From assembly GCA_003153875.1 (NCBI GenBank), contig PMBY01000200.1, positions 14,038-22,314 of the forward strand: a DNA stretch of 8,277 nucleotides, written 5' to 3'. Position numbers and translations under genes: made by a program. Source of the DNA: Myxococcales bacterium. Lineage in GTDB: Bacteria > Myxococcota > Polyangia > Fen-1088. Within the stretch, counting starts at the first letter, position 1; every line of letters starts with the position of its first letter. Positions 1 through 7,188 of this stretch are shown piece after piece. The notes beneath the pieces are model-generated. The model searched no databases. It had not been told where the DNA came from and saw nothing but the letters and a program-made list of their open reading frames with translations.

Positions 1-374
1 TGGCCGACAAGCTCATGGTCACGGCGGTGCTGGTCTTTCTCGCGGCGATGGGCCGCGCGACGGCCTGGGTGGTTGTGGTGCTGATTGCGCGCGACCTGTG
101 CATCACCGGCCTGCGCAGCATCGCGTCCAGCGAGGGCGTGGTGATTGCCGCCAGCCCGGGCGGAAAGATCAAGACCGCGCTGCAATTGGTGGCCATCAGC
201 ATGCTTCTCATACACTTCAGCTACCCGGTCCTGGGGCTGGGTGTTTCGGTCGACTATCAGGTCGCGGGCAGCGTGCTACTCTACGTTTCGCTGGTGGTCT
301 CGTTGGCGTCCGGGGTCGAATATGTGTGGGGGTTCGCCAAGGCGATGGGCGCAGTCAGACGGGAATCGGCCTAG
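1..374 (+). CDS. pgsA: CDP-diacylglycerol--glycerol-3-phosphate 3-phosphatidyltransferase, C-terminal part (5' truncated by window edge)
   Basis: PgsA transfers the phosphatidyl group from CDP-diacylglycerol to glycerol-3-phosphate, giving phosphatidylglycerophosphate, at the inner membrane. It is the committed step to phosphatidylglycerol and cardiolipin. The first complete codon is at position 3 and the TAG stop is at 372-374, so 123 residues are visible. They begin ADKLM; that Asp should be the last Asp of the CDP-alcohol phosphatidyltransferase signature (DGx2ARx8Gx3Dx3D), most of which lies upstream. Next come the PgsA-typical ARDLCITGLRSIAS, EGVVIAAS and GGKIKTALQ blocks, then hydrophobic stretches consistent with the last membrane helices. 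The end of the gene faces the end of the lgt operon across about 125 nt. Other CDP-alcohol transferases share the signature, but the ITGLR and GKxKT blocks favour PgsA. The start, promoter and most of the active site cannot be judged here. Confidence 0.93.
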   Translation, partial: ADKLMVTAVLVFLAAMGRATAWVVVVLIARDLCITGLRSIASSEGVVIAASPGGKIKTALQLVAISMLLIHFSYPVLGLGVSVDYQVAGSVLLYVSLVVSLASGVEYVWGFAKAMGAVRRESA

Positions 375-499
375 TCCGGAAGGAAGGCTAGCTTTTTCCC
401 CTACGGGGACTTGGCTCTCTGTGGTGAAATCCGAAGCGGACTCGCGGGGCGCGTTGTGTTTGGCAGCTATGAGGGGAAAGGGGAGGACACAGAGTCTGA

Positions 500-1411
500 T
501 CAGTGGGCGACGCGGCGGCGGAGGATCCGGTAGGCGACGGCTGCGGCGGTGCCCAGCGCGAGGCTGAGGGCTTGCGCGGTGGAGAGCGCGAGGGGCTGGT
601 TGGCGGGCAGGTCGAGCCAGTTGGCCAGGCGGGGTAGGGAGATCTCGAAGAGGAATCCCCGGCTGGTGTCTCCGCGCAGAACCTCCACGGTCGCGCGCAG
701 GAGCGCGTACCCCATAGCGTAGATGAGGGCCAGCGAACCGGGAAAGCGCCGGCGTCGGCGCAGGAGCAAGAGCAAGGTGAACAGCAGGGCTTCGCCCAAA
801 GCCTCGTAGAGCTGGGTGGGAGCGAGGGCTGGGGTCGAGGCGGCGCCGGGCGCGACCAGGCCCGCCTGGGCCAACTCATGATACGCGACGCTGGCAGGGG
901 GAAAACGCACGCCGAGCGAGGTGACCTTGCCGTAGCAGCACCCGGCCAGAAAACAACCCACGCGTCCCAAGGCATGGCCGAGAGCCAGGGAAGGGGCGAG
1001 CAGGTCAGCCACGTTGCCCAGGGACCAGGACCGCCGACGCGCGAAGAGCAAGACCACGGCGGCCGCCCCGAGAGCGCCTCCGTAGAAGACCAGGCCACCC
1101 TGCCAGATATAGAACGGTTCCGCGCAATCGTGCAGCACGCGCAGGGCAGGGCGGGGGACGCCGGCTCCCGCGCACAGTCGCGAATAGTCGCTCACGTGCA
1201 CCAGCACGTAGAGGGCGCGCGAGCCGACGATGCCAGCCACCAGAGCCCAGAAGGTCAGGTCGAGCACGGCAGCCGTGTCGAAGCCCATGCGCCGTCCTTG
1301 GCGAAGCGCCAACAGCACACCCGCGATCGCGCCCAGGGCGATGAGAAAGCCGTAGGCATGGACGTCCAACCCGCGGGCACCGACATGCAGAGTGAGGAGA
1401 TTCGGCCTCAC
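500..1411 (-). CDS. lgt: Prolipoprotein diacylglyceryl transferase homologue, copy B (last gene of the operon)
   Basis: Lgt transfers diacylglyceryl from phosphatidylglycerol to the lipobox cysteine of prolipoproteins. This 303-residue integral membrane protein has about seven predicted helices (roughly 18-36, 48-71, 105-124, 132-158, 198-218, 225-245, 279-299). The signature region is GRVGCFLAGCCYGK at 149-162. The Arg/Glu pair near the C-terminus is kept (R239, E243, in LLRATVEVLR), and so is QLYEAL. Compared with E. coli Lgt, the His of GGxxFHGG is Tyr (Y110), the signature Asn is Cys (C153), the signature Glu is Cys (C158), and the His of HPxQLYE is Ala. The start is a GTG at 1411 whose bases overlap the TGA of copy A (GTGA). 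A GGAG at 1417-1420 lies five bases upstream, so translational coupling is likely. I am confident of the family. Whether it is a true Lgt or a divergent paralogue with another substrate is open. Confidence 0.88.
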   Translation of the reverse strand: MRPNLLTLHVGARGLDVHAYGFLIALGAIAGVLLALRQGRRMGFDTAAVLDLTFWALVAGIVGSRALYVLVHVSDYSRLCAGAGVPRPALRVLHDCAEPFYIWQGGLVFYGGALGAAAVVLLFARRRSWSLGNVADLLAPSLALGHALGRVGCFLAGCCYGKVTSLGVRFPPASVAYHELAQAGLVAPGAASTPALAPTQLYEALGEALLFTLLLLLRRRRRFPGSLALIYAMGYALLRATVEVLRGDTSRGFLFEISLPRLANWLDLPANQPLALSTAQALSLALGTAAAVAYRILRRRVAH

Positions 1412-2388
1412 ACGCTCTCCCGGGCCGGGGCCGGGTCAGCCAGCCAGCGCGAACGCAGACCACCAAGCAGCAGGAAGATGCCAATCGCGACCAGGGGCAG
1501 GGACAGGATCTGCGAGGTGGACAGCCAGCCGAAGAACACGCCGCGATCATCGTCGCGGAAGATCTCGACGAAAGAACGCAGGATGCCTTTCATGATGAGC
1601 AGCCAGGCGAAGACCTGGCCATCGATCCGTTTTCGTCGGCGCACGACGAAGTACAGCAGCAGAAACATCACGAAGTCGAGCAGAGCGAGGTAGATCTCCG
1701 TCGGGTGCACCGGCAGGGCCGGGCTGCCCTCGGCAATCAGGCCGGCGGCGTGCTGGGCTTCCCACGCACTAGAGCCCACGGGGAAACGCACGGCCCAGGG
1801 CAGATGCGACACTTTGCCGTAGCAGCAGCCGTTGAAGAAGCACCCCACGCGGGTGAGCGCCAGGCCGAAGGCAATCCAGGGCGCGGCCAGGTCAGCCACC
1901 ACCCACCGGCCCATGCGATGCTTGCGCGCGTAGACTAGGCCGAAGACCGCGGCGAAGATGAACCCGCCGTAGTAGGCCAGGCCGCCGCGCCACACCTTGA
2001 AGACCGCGAGACAGTCGCGCGGCGGATGGCAGGTGTGCGCAGCCAGATTGCACACGTAGTCCCAGCCGCACTCCGAGCTGGCGTTGCAGTGGGCAACTTT
2101 GGCTTCGGTCGCGGCGACCTTGAAGTTGTCCACGCACAGGTTGACGTATTCGTGAAAATGGCCGTCGGCGATGACATGCAGGACGCGCGACCCGACCACC
2201 GCCCAGAGAATGAGATCGATCCAAAGGTCGAAGATGCGCTCGCGGTCAAGCCCGAGCTTGGGCGCTTCCCGCCGCATCATCCACAGCCCGATCAGGAAGC
2301 TGAGCGCGAGCGCGGTGAAGTAGGCGGGCACGTCGAGCCGCCCCAGCCAGGGAATGTCGATCCCGAAGTCGATCAGGATCGGACGCAT
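1408..2388 (-). CDS. lgt: Prolipoprotein diacylglyceryl transferase homologue, copy A, with a six-cysteine periplasmic insertion
   Basis: A 326-residue polytopic protein of the Lgt family, 13 nt downstream of lspA. The signature is TRVGCFFNGCCYGK at 179-192. HPTEIY (229-233) and R271/E275 (ILRSFVEIFR) are retained. The His of GGxxFHGG is Tyr (Y140), the signature Asn is Cys (C183) and its Glu is Cys (C188). The loop between helices 2 and 3, periplasmic in the known Lgt topology, is expanded and carries Cys at 85, 101, 107, 113, 120 and 126. The last part has spacing CNASSEC-GWDYVC-NLAAHTC, which suggests a small disulfide-bonded module. I chose ATG 2388 because GAGG (2394-2397) sits five bases upstream and MRPILIDFG is a plausible family N-terminus. 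A longer frame to 2454 would run into lspA. The two copies are clearly related but very divergent, so this is not a recent duplication. One copy may serve a subset of lipoproteins; that is inference. Confidence 0.88.
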   Translation of the reverse strand: MRPILIDFGIDIPWLGRLDVPAYFTALALSFLIGLWMMRREAPKLGLDRERIFDLWIDLILWAVVGSRVLHVIADGHFHEYVNLCVDNFKVAATEAKVAHCNASSECGWDYVCNLAAHTCHPPRDCLAVFKVWRGGLAYYGGFIFAAVFGLVYARKHRMGRWVVADLAAPWIAFGLALTRVGCFFNGCCYGKVSHLPWAVRFPVGSSAWEAQHAAGLIAEGSPALPVHPTEIYLALLDFVMFLLLYFVVRRRKRIDGQVFAWLLIMKGILRSFVEIFRDDDRGVFFGWLSTSQILSLPLVAIGIFLLLGGLRSRWLADPAPARESV

Positions 2389-2401
2389 GGTCGCCTCGCG
2401 C

Positions 2402-2929
2402 CTAGCGGCGGCCCTTCGCACCTTCGGGCGGTGCGGCTGCGCGGCGCCGGTCAAGCATCATGTCGAGCGCCATGAGGCACACGCCCACCACCAGGGCTGC
2501 GTCGGCGACGTTGAAGGCAGGCCATTCGTGGCCGTGGTACTTCCACACGATAAAGTCGCTCACCCGGCCGGCGATGATGCGGTCGACGAGGTTTCCCACC
2601 GCGCCTCCGGCCACCAAGCCCAGGGCAAGGTGCAATCGGACTTGGCTGGGATCTGTGCGGCGCAGGTAGTGAAAGACCAAAGCCAGCGCTGCCAGAGCCA
2701 TCAGCGACAGCAAGATTCGGCCGCCAGGCAGTTGCTGGAGCATCCCGAATGCCACGCCAGTGTTCTCCGAGTAGCGCAAGTCGAAGTAGCCATCAACCAC
2801 AACGACACTTCGCCACGAGGCGAGAGGCTTGAGGTCGGCACGGGCCAGCACCTTGGTCCACTGATCGAGAAAAAGCGAAACCACGGCCGTGACCGTGAAC
2901 AGGATGGTGCGGCGTTTTGTGGGGCTCAT
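2402..2929 (-). CDS. lspA: Lipoprotein signal peptidase (signal peptidase II)
   Basis: LspA is the inner-membrane aspartyl peptidase that removes the signal peptide from diacylglyceryl-modified prolipoproteins, acting directly after Lgt. The protein is 175 residues, normal for the family. Visible motifs are the N-terminal LDQWTK (D22), SENTGVAF (54-61), GNLVDRI with catalytic D116, VSDFI, and FNVAD with catalytic D143. Four hydrophobic helices are apparent (about 8-22, 72-88, 101-115, 141-158). The tail is basic and probably cytoplasmic. ATG 2929 is chosen because it overlaps the ileS TGA as ATGA and has GGAG five bases upstream (complement of 2935-2938). An in-frame ATG at 2971 lies inside ileS and would add an atypical 14-residue lead. 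The ileS-lspA order is conserved in many proteobacteria. Co-transcription with the two lgt genes puts both steps of lipoprotein maturation on one transcript. Confidence 0.96.
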   Translation of the reverse strand: MSPTKRRTILFTVTAVVSLFLDQWTKVLARADLKPLASWRSVVVVDGYFDLRYSENTGVAFGMLQQLPGGRILLSLMALAALALVFHYLRRTDPSQVRLHLALGLVAGGAVGNLVDRIIAGRVSDFIVWKYHGHEWPAFNVADAALVVGVCLMALDMMLDRRRAAAPPEGAKGRR

Positions 2930-5781
2930 TGCGACTCCAGCAAGCTGACCACGGCGGCGCAGCGAGTGCAAAGGTTTGGCTCAGCGGCGTAGCCGGAGGC
3001 CGACCCGGTGCGCCGCCAGCAGCGCGGGCATTCCGGACCGCCGGCTTCGCTGACGGCGATTTCGGTTTCGCTCGCGGCATCGTGGGCGGTGAGCTCCAGT
3101 TGCGACACCACGGTCAACTCAAGCAGGTTCGCGAGTTCGCGCTGCCATTGCCCTCGTTGCGACGCAGTCGGCGTCACAGTGACTTTGGCCTCCAGGGACT
3201 TGTGGCCTGCGGCGCGGAAGGGTTCCAACTTGGCCAGGACGATTTCGCGCAAGGGCCGAACCTCATCCTGCCAGCGCCGGACTGCATCGCCCAGCGGTGT
3301 CGGCTCTTTACGAATTTGGCCGTGCACGTCGAAGGGCTCGCCGGTCTGTCGCAAGAGCTCGTCGGCAACGTCTTGCGCCGAGAAGCACATGATGGGCGCC
3401 ATCCAAGTGGCGATGGTGCGCACCATCTGGTGAAAGACGGTCTGAACGCTGCGCCGGCTGGCCGAGCCGGGGGCGTCGCAGTACAGGACGTCCTTCACCG
3501 GATCCACGTATTCGGCCGATACCGTGACCACGTAGTCCACCATCCGTCGGACCACTTCGTGGAAGGCGTAGCCGCGATAGGCGTCGAACACCTGCCGGTC
3601 GCGGTCGCGCAGGCATTCCAGCGCCAGACGATCCAGGTCGCGCAACTTGTCGTCGGGCACAAGATCGCGCGAGGGCACAAAGTCGTACAGGTTCGACAAG
3701 AGGTAGCGGCAGGTGTTGCGGATCTTGCGATACGCCTCGCCCAGCTGATCCATGATGGTCTTGCTGAACACCACGTCGGCTTGGTAGTCGGCCGCGGCGG
3801 CCCACAGGCGCAAGACTTCGGCGCCGTTCTTCTCCATCCACGCGCCTGGCTCGACGTAGTCGGTCTTCACGCCTGCGGCGCGCGCTTTCTCGATTTCAGA
3901 CTTCGAATAAACCTTGCCCCGCTCGTCGAGCACCCAACCGTGGGTCAGCACCGCCTTGTAGGGCGCGCTGCCCCGCGCGGCCACCGCGGCCAGCAGCGAC
4001 GAATGAAACCAGCCTCGGTGCTGATCGGCGCCTTCCAGATAGAGATCGACCTTTTCACCCTTGGGCACCAACTTACCGTCGGCCACGGCAGCCCAGGACA
4101 CGCCTGACTCGAACCAGACGTCGACGATGTCTGCACCTTTTTCGAGATCGGTGCCCTGGCACTTTGGACAGCGCGTGCCCGCTGGGTAAAGCTCGCTGGT
4201 CGGCCGGGTGAACCAGGCGTTGGCGCCCTCGGCCTCAAACAGGGCGGCCACGAACTCCATCGCCTCGGGCACGAGGAAAGACTCGTCGCAGGCCTTGCAA
4301 ACATAGGCCGGGATGGGCACGCCCCACAGGCGCTGGCGCGACAGGCACCAGTCAGGCCGAACCTCGATCATGCCGCGGATGCGATCCTTGCCCCACGTTG
4401 GAATCCACTGGGTGCGATCGATCTCGGCCAGCGCTTTTTCGCGCAGGCTGGTCGCATCGCTGCGATCGCCCAGGCGCGCAAACCACTGGCTGGTGGCACG
4501 GAAGAGCACCGGGTGCTTGCAACGCCAGCAATGGGGATACTGGTGGCGCACGGTTTCGCCGGGCTGGTTGAGCAGAAAGCCGGTTTCCGCCAGCAAGGCC
4601 ACGATTTTGGGGTTGGCTTCCAGCACGGGCTGGCCGGTCCACAGCGGCACCTCGGCGGTGTAGCGGCCGCGACTGTCCACGGGCGCGTAGATTTCCAGGC
4701 CCTCGGCGCGACCGACGGTGTAGTCCTCGGCGCCGTGGCCCGGAGCGGTGTGCACCAGGCCCGTGCCTGCCTCCAGGGTCGCGTGGGACGCGAAGGCCAC
4801 GCGGAAATCGCGCTCGCTGCGCGGCTCGCCGACAAAGGGGTGCTGGTAGCGAACGCCGCGCAGGGCAGCCAGCTTGTCGCCGGCGATCTCGATCCATTCA
4901 TTTCTGGGCGGGACGGGAAGACCGCAGGCGTTGAGAAACGCCTCGGCCAGTTCGCGCGCCACGATGAGGTACTCGCGCCGGCCCGCGCGCTCGACTGGGA
5001 CGCCGACATAGGCGAGCTGCGGGTTGGCCACCACGGCTAGGTTGGCGGCCAATGTCCACGGCGTGGTGGTCCAGATGACCAAGGCGGCCTCCGCCTTGCC
5101 GAACAGCCGCTCCACCGCTGGTTGGTTGGGCAGGAGCGGAAAGCGCACGTAGATCGACGGCGAGTTGTGATCGGCGTATTCCACCTCAGCCTCGGCCAAC
5201 GCCGTCTGGTGGGTGGTGCACCAGTGCACCGGCCGCTTGGCGCGGTAGAGCAGCCCCTGGCGCGCAAACGCCGCCAGGATGCGCACGATGGTGGCCTCGT
5301 AGCCCTTGGCTAGCGTGAGGTAGGGCTGGTCCCACAGGCCCACGCAACCCAGACGCCGGAAATCGGCGCGCATCACGTCGACGAACTTGAGCGCGTGGGC
5401 TTCGCAGCGCTTGCGGAACTCGGTCGTGTCCAGCTTGGAGCGTCCGCCGGCCGCCTTCTCCACCTGATGCTCGATGGGAAGGCCGTGACAATCCCAGCCG
5501 GGCACGAAGCACGCGCGCTTGCCCATCAGCAGCTGCGAACGGACGATGATGTCTTTGAGAACCTTGTTAAGCAGGGTGCCGTAGTGAATCCCGCCTGTCG
5601 CGTAGGGAGGGCCATCATGCAGCACGAAGGCTGGCGCGCCGGCCGCCTCGCGGGCCGCCAGCAGCTTCTCATAGTGGCGTTCGTCGGCCCAGCGTTTGAG
5701 CCACAGGGGCTCGCGGCGGGCCAGATCGGCGCGCATGGGGAATTCGGTCTTGGGCAGGCTGAGTGTGTTTTTCCAGTCCAC
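2926..5781 (-). CDS. ileS: Isoleucyl-tRNA synthetase, class I, with variant HIGH and KMSKS signatures
   Basis: Charges tRNA-Ile with isoleucine and edits misactivated valine; cytosolic. The GTG at 5781 gives 951 residues starting (M)[16 protein letters not shown], which matches the usual bacterial IleRS N-terminus. Domains in order: Rossmann catalytic half with [14 protein letters not shown] (HIGH equivalent 66-69), CP1 editing domain with WTTTPWT (237-243) and [16 protein letters not shown] (D353), [10 protein letters not shown] (478-487), a four-Cys zinc knuckle (C495, C498, C538, C541), DVWFESG and [16 protein letters not shown] (KMSKS equivalent, 624-628), an anticodon-binding domain, and a C-terminal zinc finger (C918, C921, C938, C941). 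The C-terminal finger fits the common bacterial type 1. About ten extra residues follow VYSKS. An ATG at 5823 is in frame but adds 14 codons, most ending in T, unlike the GC-ending body, so I treat that stretch as leader. No SD precedes the GTG. It is the first gene of the operon. Confidence 0.95.
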   Translation of the reverse strand: MDWKNTLSLPKTEFPMRADLARREPLWLKRWADERHYEKLLAAREAAGAPAFVLHDGPPYATGGIHYGTLLNKVLKDIIVRSQLLMGKRACFVPGWDCHGLPIEHQVEKAAGGRSKLDTTEFRKRCEAHALKFVDVMRADFRRLGCVGLWDQPYLTLAKGYEATIVRILAAFARQGLLYRAKRPVHWCTTHQTALAEAEVEYADHNSPSIYVRFPLLPNQPAVERLFGKAEAALVIWTTTPWTLAANLAVVANPQLAYVGVPVERAGRREYLIVARELAEAFLNACGLPVPPRNEWIEIAGDKLAALRGVRYQHPFVGEPRSERDFRVAFASHATLEAGTGLVHTAPGHGAEDYTVGRAEGLEIYAPVDSRGRYTAEVPLWTGQPVLEANPKIVALLAETGFLLNQPGETVRHQYPHCWRCKHPVLFRATSQWFARLGDRSDATSLREKALAEIDRTQWIPTWGKDRIRGMIEVRPDWCLSRQRLWGVPIPAYVCKACDESFLVPEAMEFVAALFEAEGANAWFTRPTSELYPAGTRCPKCQGTDLEKGADIVDVWFESGVSWAAVADGKLVPKGEKVDLYLEGADQHRGWFHSSLLAAVAARGSAPYKAVLTHGWVLDERGKVYSKSEIEKARAAGVKTDYVEPGAWMEKNGAEVLRLWAAAADYQADVVFSKTIMDQLGEAYRKIRNTCRYLLSNLYDFVPSRDLVPDDKLRDLDRLALECLRDRDRQVFDAYRGYAFHEVVRRMVDYVVTVSAEYVDPVKDVLYCDAPGSASRRSVQTVFHQMVRTIATWMAPIMCFSAQDVADELLRQTGEPFDVHGQIRKEPTPLGDAVRRWQDEVRPLREIVLAKLEPFRAAGHKSLEAKVTVTPTASQRGQWQRELANLLELTVVSQLELTAHDAASETEIAVSEAGGPECPRCWRRTGSASGYAAEPNLCTRCAAVVSLLESQ

Positions 5782-5821
5782 GGGTCGTCGGATACTAGCA
5801 GAAGCATGATAAAGAGGGCGC
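5782..5821. promoter_or_regulatory. Divergent start region of ileS (minus) and the deaminase (plus)
   Basis: Only 40 nt separate the preferred ileS GTG (5781) from the deaminase ATG (5822). The stretch is AT-richer than its flanks. GATACT at 5791-5796 matches four of six bases of a sigma70 -10 box on the plus strand. The overlapping TAGTAT on the minus strand (complement of 5792-5797) also matches four of six and would put the ileS transcript start within a few bases of the GTG. I see no convincing -35 box for either direction. An SD-like AAAGAGGG at 5811-5818 serves the plus-strand gene. The divergent-promoter reading is inference. Confidence 0.35.
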
Positions 5822-6289
5822 ATGGCCGAGCGGGCTTCCTGGGACGAGTACTTCATGAACATCGCGCGGGTCGTGTCGTCGCGATCGACCTGTCCACGCA
5901 AGTCAGTGGGCGCTGTGATCGTGCGCGACAAGACTATCCTGTCGACAGGCTACAACGGGTCCATCCGCGGAATGCCCCACTGCACTGAAGTGGGCCACAT
6001 GATGGAGAATGGCCACTGCGTCGCCACCATTCACGCGGAGAGCAACGCCATCCTGCAGGCCGCGCGCAACGGCGTCAGGATCGACGGCGGCACCATCTAC
6101 GTGACCGCGAGCCCCTGCTGGAACTGCTTCAAGGAGATTGCCAACTCTGGCATTCGTCGCATCGTTTACGGCGAATTCTATCGCGACGATCGCATCTTCT
6201 CCGTCGCTGCCAGCCTGTCCATCGAGCTGGTTCACCTGGCCGGCCCAGAGCCATCTGTCGCAGTGCCCCCTTCCGAGTCGATGCCTTGA
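5822..6289 (+). CDS. dCMP deaminase family protein (ComEB-like, zinc-dependent deoxycytidylate deaminase)
   Basis: Members of this family deaminate dCMP to dUMP, feeding thymidylate synthesis; cytosolic. The protein is 155 residues, typical length. The N-terminus [21 protein letters not shown] and the VGAVIV and [14 protein letters not shown] blocks are characteristic of the ComEB/dCMP deaminase group. The catalytic zinc motif is complete: HAE (H71, proton-shuttling E73) and PCWNC (C99, C102). Additional Cys/His residues (C24, C54, H59, C66) could form the second structural metal site seen in some dCMP deaminases. The motif reads HAESNAI, where HAEQNAI is more usual in this group. The ATG is preceded by AAAGAGGG with GAGG four bases away. 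The gene runs divergently from ileS. Related zinc deaminases act on free cytidine or adenine, but the N-terminal block argues for dCMP. Substrate specificity has not been shown. Confidence 0.9.
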   Translation: MAERASWDEYFMNIARVVSSRSTCPRKSVGAVIVRDKTILSTGYNGSIRGMPHCTEVGHMMENGHCVATIHAESNAILQAARNGVRIDGGTIYVTASPCWNCFKEIANSGIRRIVYGEFYRDDRIFSVAASLSIELVHLAGPEPSVAVPPSESMP

Positions 6290-6348
6290 TGTTGCGCCAG
6301 GTGTCGGCTTCCGGCGCACATCGGCGCGGTTTCCACGGCTTTTAGAAG

Positions 6349-6383
6349 TTGACAGGCACCCAAGTCCCGGCAAGCCTTATACA
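6349..6383 (+). promoter_or_regulatory. Possible promoter upstream of the M15/YcbK-type peptidase gene
   Basis: The 97-nt gap between the deaminase stop and the peptidase ATG contains a perfect TTGACA (6349-6354) and a TATAC-containing -10-like element (TTATAC at 6377-6382). Their spacing is about 22 nt, longer than the 16-18 nt preferred by sigma70, so the two may not work together. No Shine-Dalgarno sequence at a normal distance precedes ATG 6387; an AGG ends one base before it. This is a weak candidate. Confidence 0.25.
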
Positions 6384-6386
6384 GGC

Positions 6387-7121
6387 ATGCCAAGGTCACC
6401 CCTGACAGCCCTGCTCGGATTGAGTCTGGCTTTGGCGCATGTGGGGGTCGTGCACGCAGACGCCGCGGGCGGGCCGGCCCCAACTGGGCCGGGGTCATCG
6501 CGGGCCAGTGCAGGCGCCGGGGAGCGCAGTAGGCCGGCCAGGGTCGGCAAGCGACGCGGTCGCGGAAGTATGATCGGTCGGGTGGTGTCCGACAGTGAGC
6601 TGCGCATGAGCCCATTGCCGCCGCCGTCGGGGAACATTCGCGTCTACTCAATCAACTACAAAGAGGAAATTCAGACCAACATCTATAACCCCGACGGCTC
6701 GTACGACCTGGTAGCGGCCAAGGAGATCGCTCACGTGTTTCGCTGCCGGCGCACCGGCGAGGAACACGAAATCGATCCACGCCTGCTCACCATCCTTTCG
6801 CATGTGTACGACCATTTCGGTGACCGGCCCCTGGAACTGCTTTCGGGCTATCGTTTTCAGCGCAAGACCACCAGCAACCATTTCCACGGCACCGCTGCCG
6901 ACATCCGAATTTCCGGCGTGCGACCGCGCGACCTGCGAACCTTTGTGCACAACCTGGATACCGGCGGCATGGGGGTCGGCTTCTACCCGCGGGTGGGATT
7001 TATCCACGTAGACGTTCGGCCCGCGCCCAGTTATCGCTGGATCGACAATTCGCGCTCCAACCCCGACGCTTGGGACAAGCAGCCCCCGCGCGGCTGGAAG
7101 CGCAGGAAACTGGAAAGCTGA
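6387..7121 (+). CDS. Secreted DUF882 / YcbK-family M15 peptidase (MepK-like peptidoglycan hydrolase)
   Basis: DUF882/YcbK proteins belong to the M15 metallopeptidase fold and cleave peptidoglycan peptide cross-links in the periplasm (E. coli YcbK is MepK). The protein is 244 residues. Residues 1-24 look like a Sec signal peptide: R3, a hydrophobic core TALLGLSLALAHVGVV, then VHA before D25. Residues 28-60 form a low-complexity Pro/Gly/Ala then Arg-rich linker. The catalytic domain starts near 85, with CRRTGEEHEIDPRLL (120-134), LLSGYR (151-156), the zinc motif SNHFHGTAAD (163-172; H165, D172) and GFIHVDVRP (204-212; H207). The loop between SGYR and SxH is about a dozen residues shorter than in the standard YcbK pattern. 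The start is chosen because it gives the signal peptide; the frame is open upstream but lacks family similarity there. Family membership is firm. Cleavage specificity (D,D or L,D) cannot be read from sequence. Confidence 0.88.
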   Translation: MPRSPLTALLGLSLALAHVGVVHADAAGGPAPTGPGSSRASAGAGERSRPARVGKRRGRGSMIGRVVSDSELRMSPLPPPSGNIRVYSINYKEEIQTNIYNPDGSYDLVAAKEIAHVFRCRRTGEEHEIDPRLLTILSHVYDHFGDRPLELLSGYRFQRKTTSNHFHGTAADIRISGVRPRDLRTFVHNLDTGGMGVGFYPRVGFIHVDVRPAPSYRWIDNSRSNPDAWDKQPPRGWKRRKLES

Positions 7122-7123
7122 TC

Positions 7124-7188
7124 CGGGCGACCGCAGGTCGCCCCTACGAAATCGCCTCGCCCGTGTAGGGGCGACCTGCGGTCGCCCG
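7124..7188. repeat. Perfect 24-bp inverted repeat with self-palindromic arms (REP/MITE-like intergenic element)
   Basis: The arms 7124-7147 and 7165-7188 are exact reverse complements, separated by 17 nt. Each arm also folds on itself: 7125-7143 and 7169-7187 are 8-bp stems (GGGCGACC/GGTCGCCC) around a 3-nt loop. A perfect 16-bp palindrome centred on GAATTC (7183-7198) overlaps the right end. The element begins three bases after the stop of the M15 gene. It could act as a bidirectional transcription terminator or mRNA stabiliser, or be a copy of a dispersed palindromic repeat. There is no T-tract, so a classical intrinsic terminator is less likely. Confidence 0.85.

Noticed and set aside
378..408. 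Possible terminator between pgsA and lgt (CCCC-TAC-GGGG and GGAAGG/CTTTTTCC pairings)
   Set aside because: The stems are short or rely on G-U pairs, and the T-run lies on the wrong side of the CCCC/GGGG hairpin. Nothing else is visible in the 125-nt convergent gap.
388..1098. Minus-strand open frame overlapping lgt copy B in another frame
   Set aside because: It is Trp/Ser/Pro-rich with low-complexity content and overlaps a well-supported Lgt homologue.
878..1693. Plus-strand open frame across the junction of the two lgt genes
   Set aside because: It is antisense to both genes, rich in Gln/Arg/His without hydrophobic pattern or domain, and has no start signal.
2389..2454. Upstream extension of lgt copy A to an in-frame ATG at 2454
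   Set aside because: It would overlap lspA by 53 nt and adds 22 basic residues. The ATG at 2388 has a well-placed SD and a family-like N-terminus.
2917..4107. Long plus-strand open frame (396 codons) antisense to ileS
   Set aside because: It mirrors a clear IleRS coding region, has no recognisable domain, and long antisense frames are expected in GC-rich genes with strong third-position bias.
5908..6373. Minus-strand frame antisense to the deaminase
   Set aside because: It is a shadow of a gene with intact HAE and PCxxC motifs and carries no domain of its own.
6138..6386. Upstream extension of the M15 peptidase frame into the deaminase gene
   Set aside because: The extension overlaps the deaminase out of frame and would bury the clear signal peptide that begins at 6387.
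398..7148. Shared CCCCTACG at 398-405 and 7141-7148 as a dispersed repeat
   Set aside because: Only eight bases match and the surrounding sequence is unrelated, so chance is sufficient.
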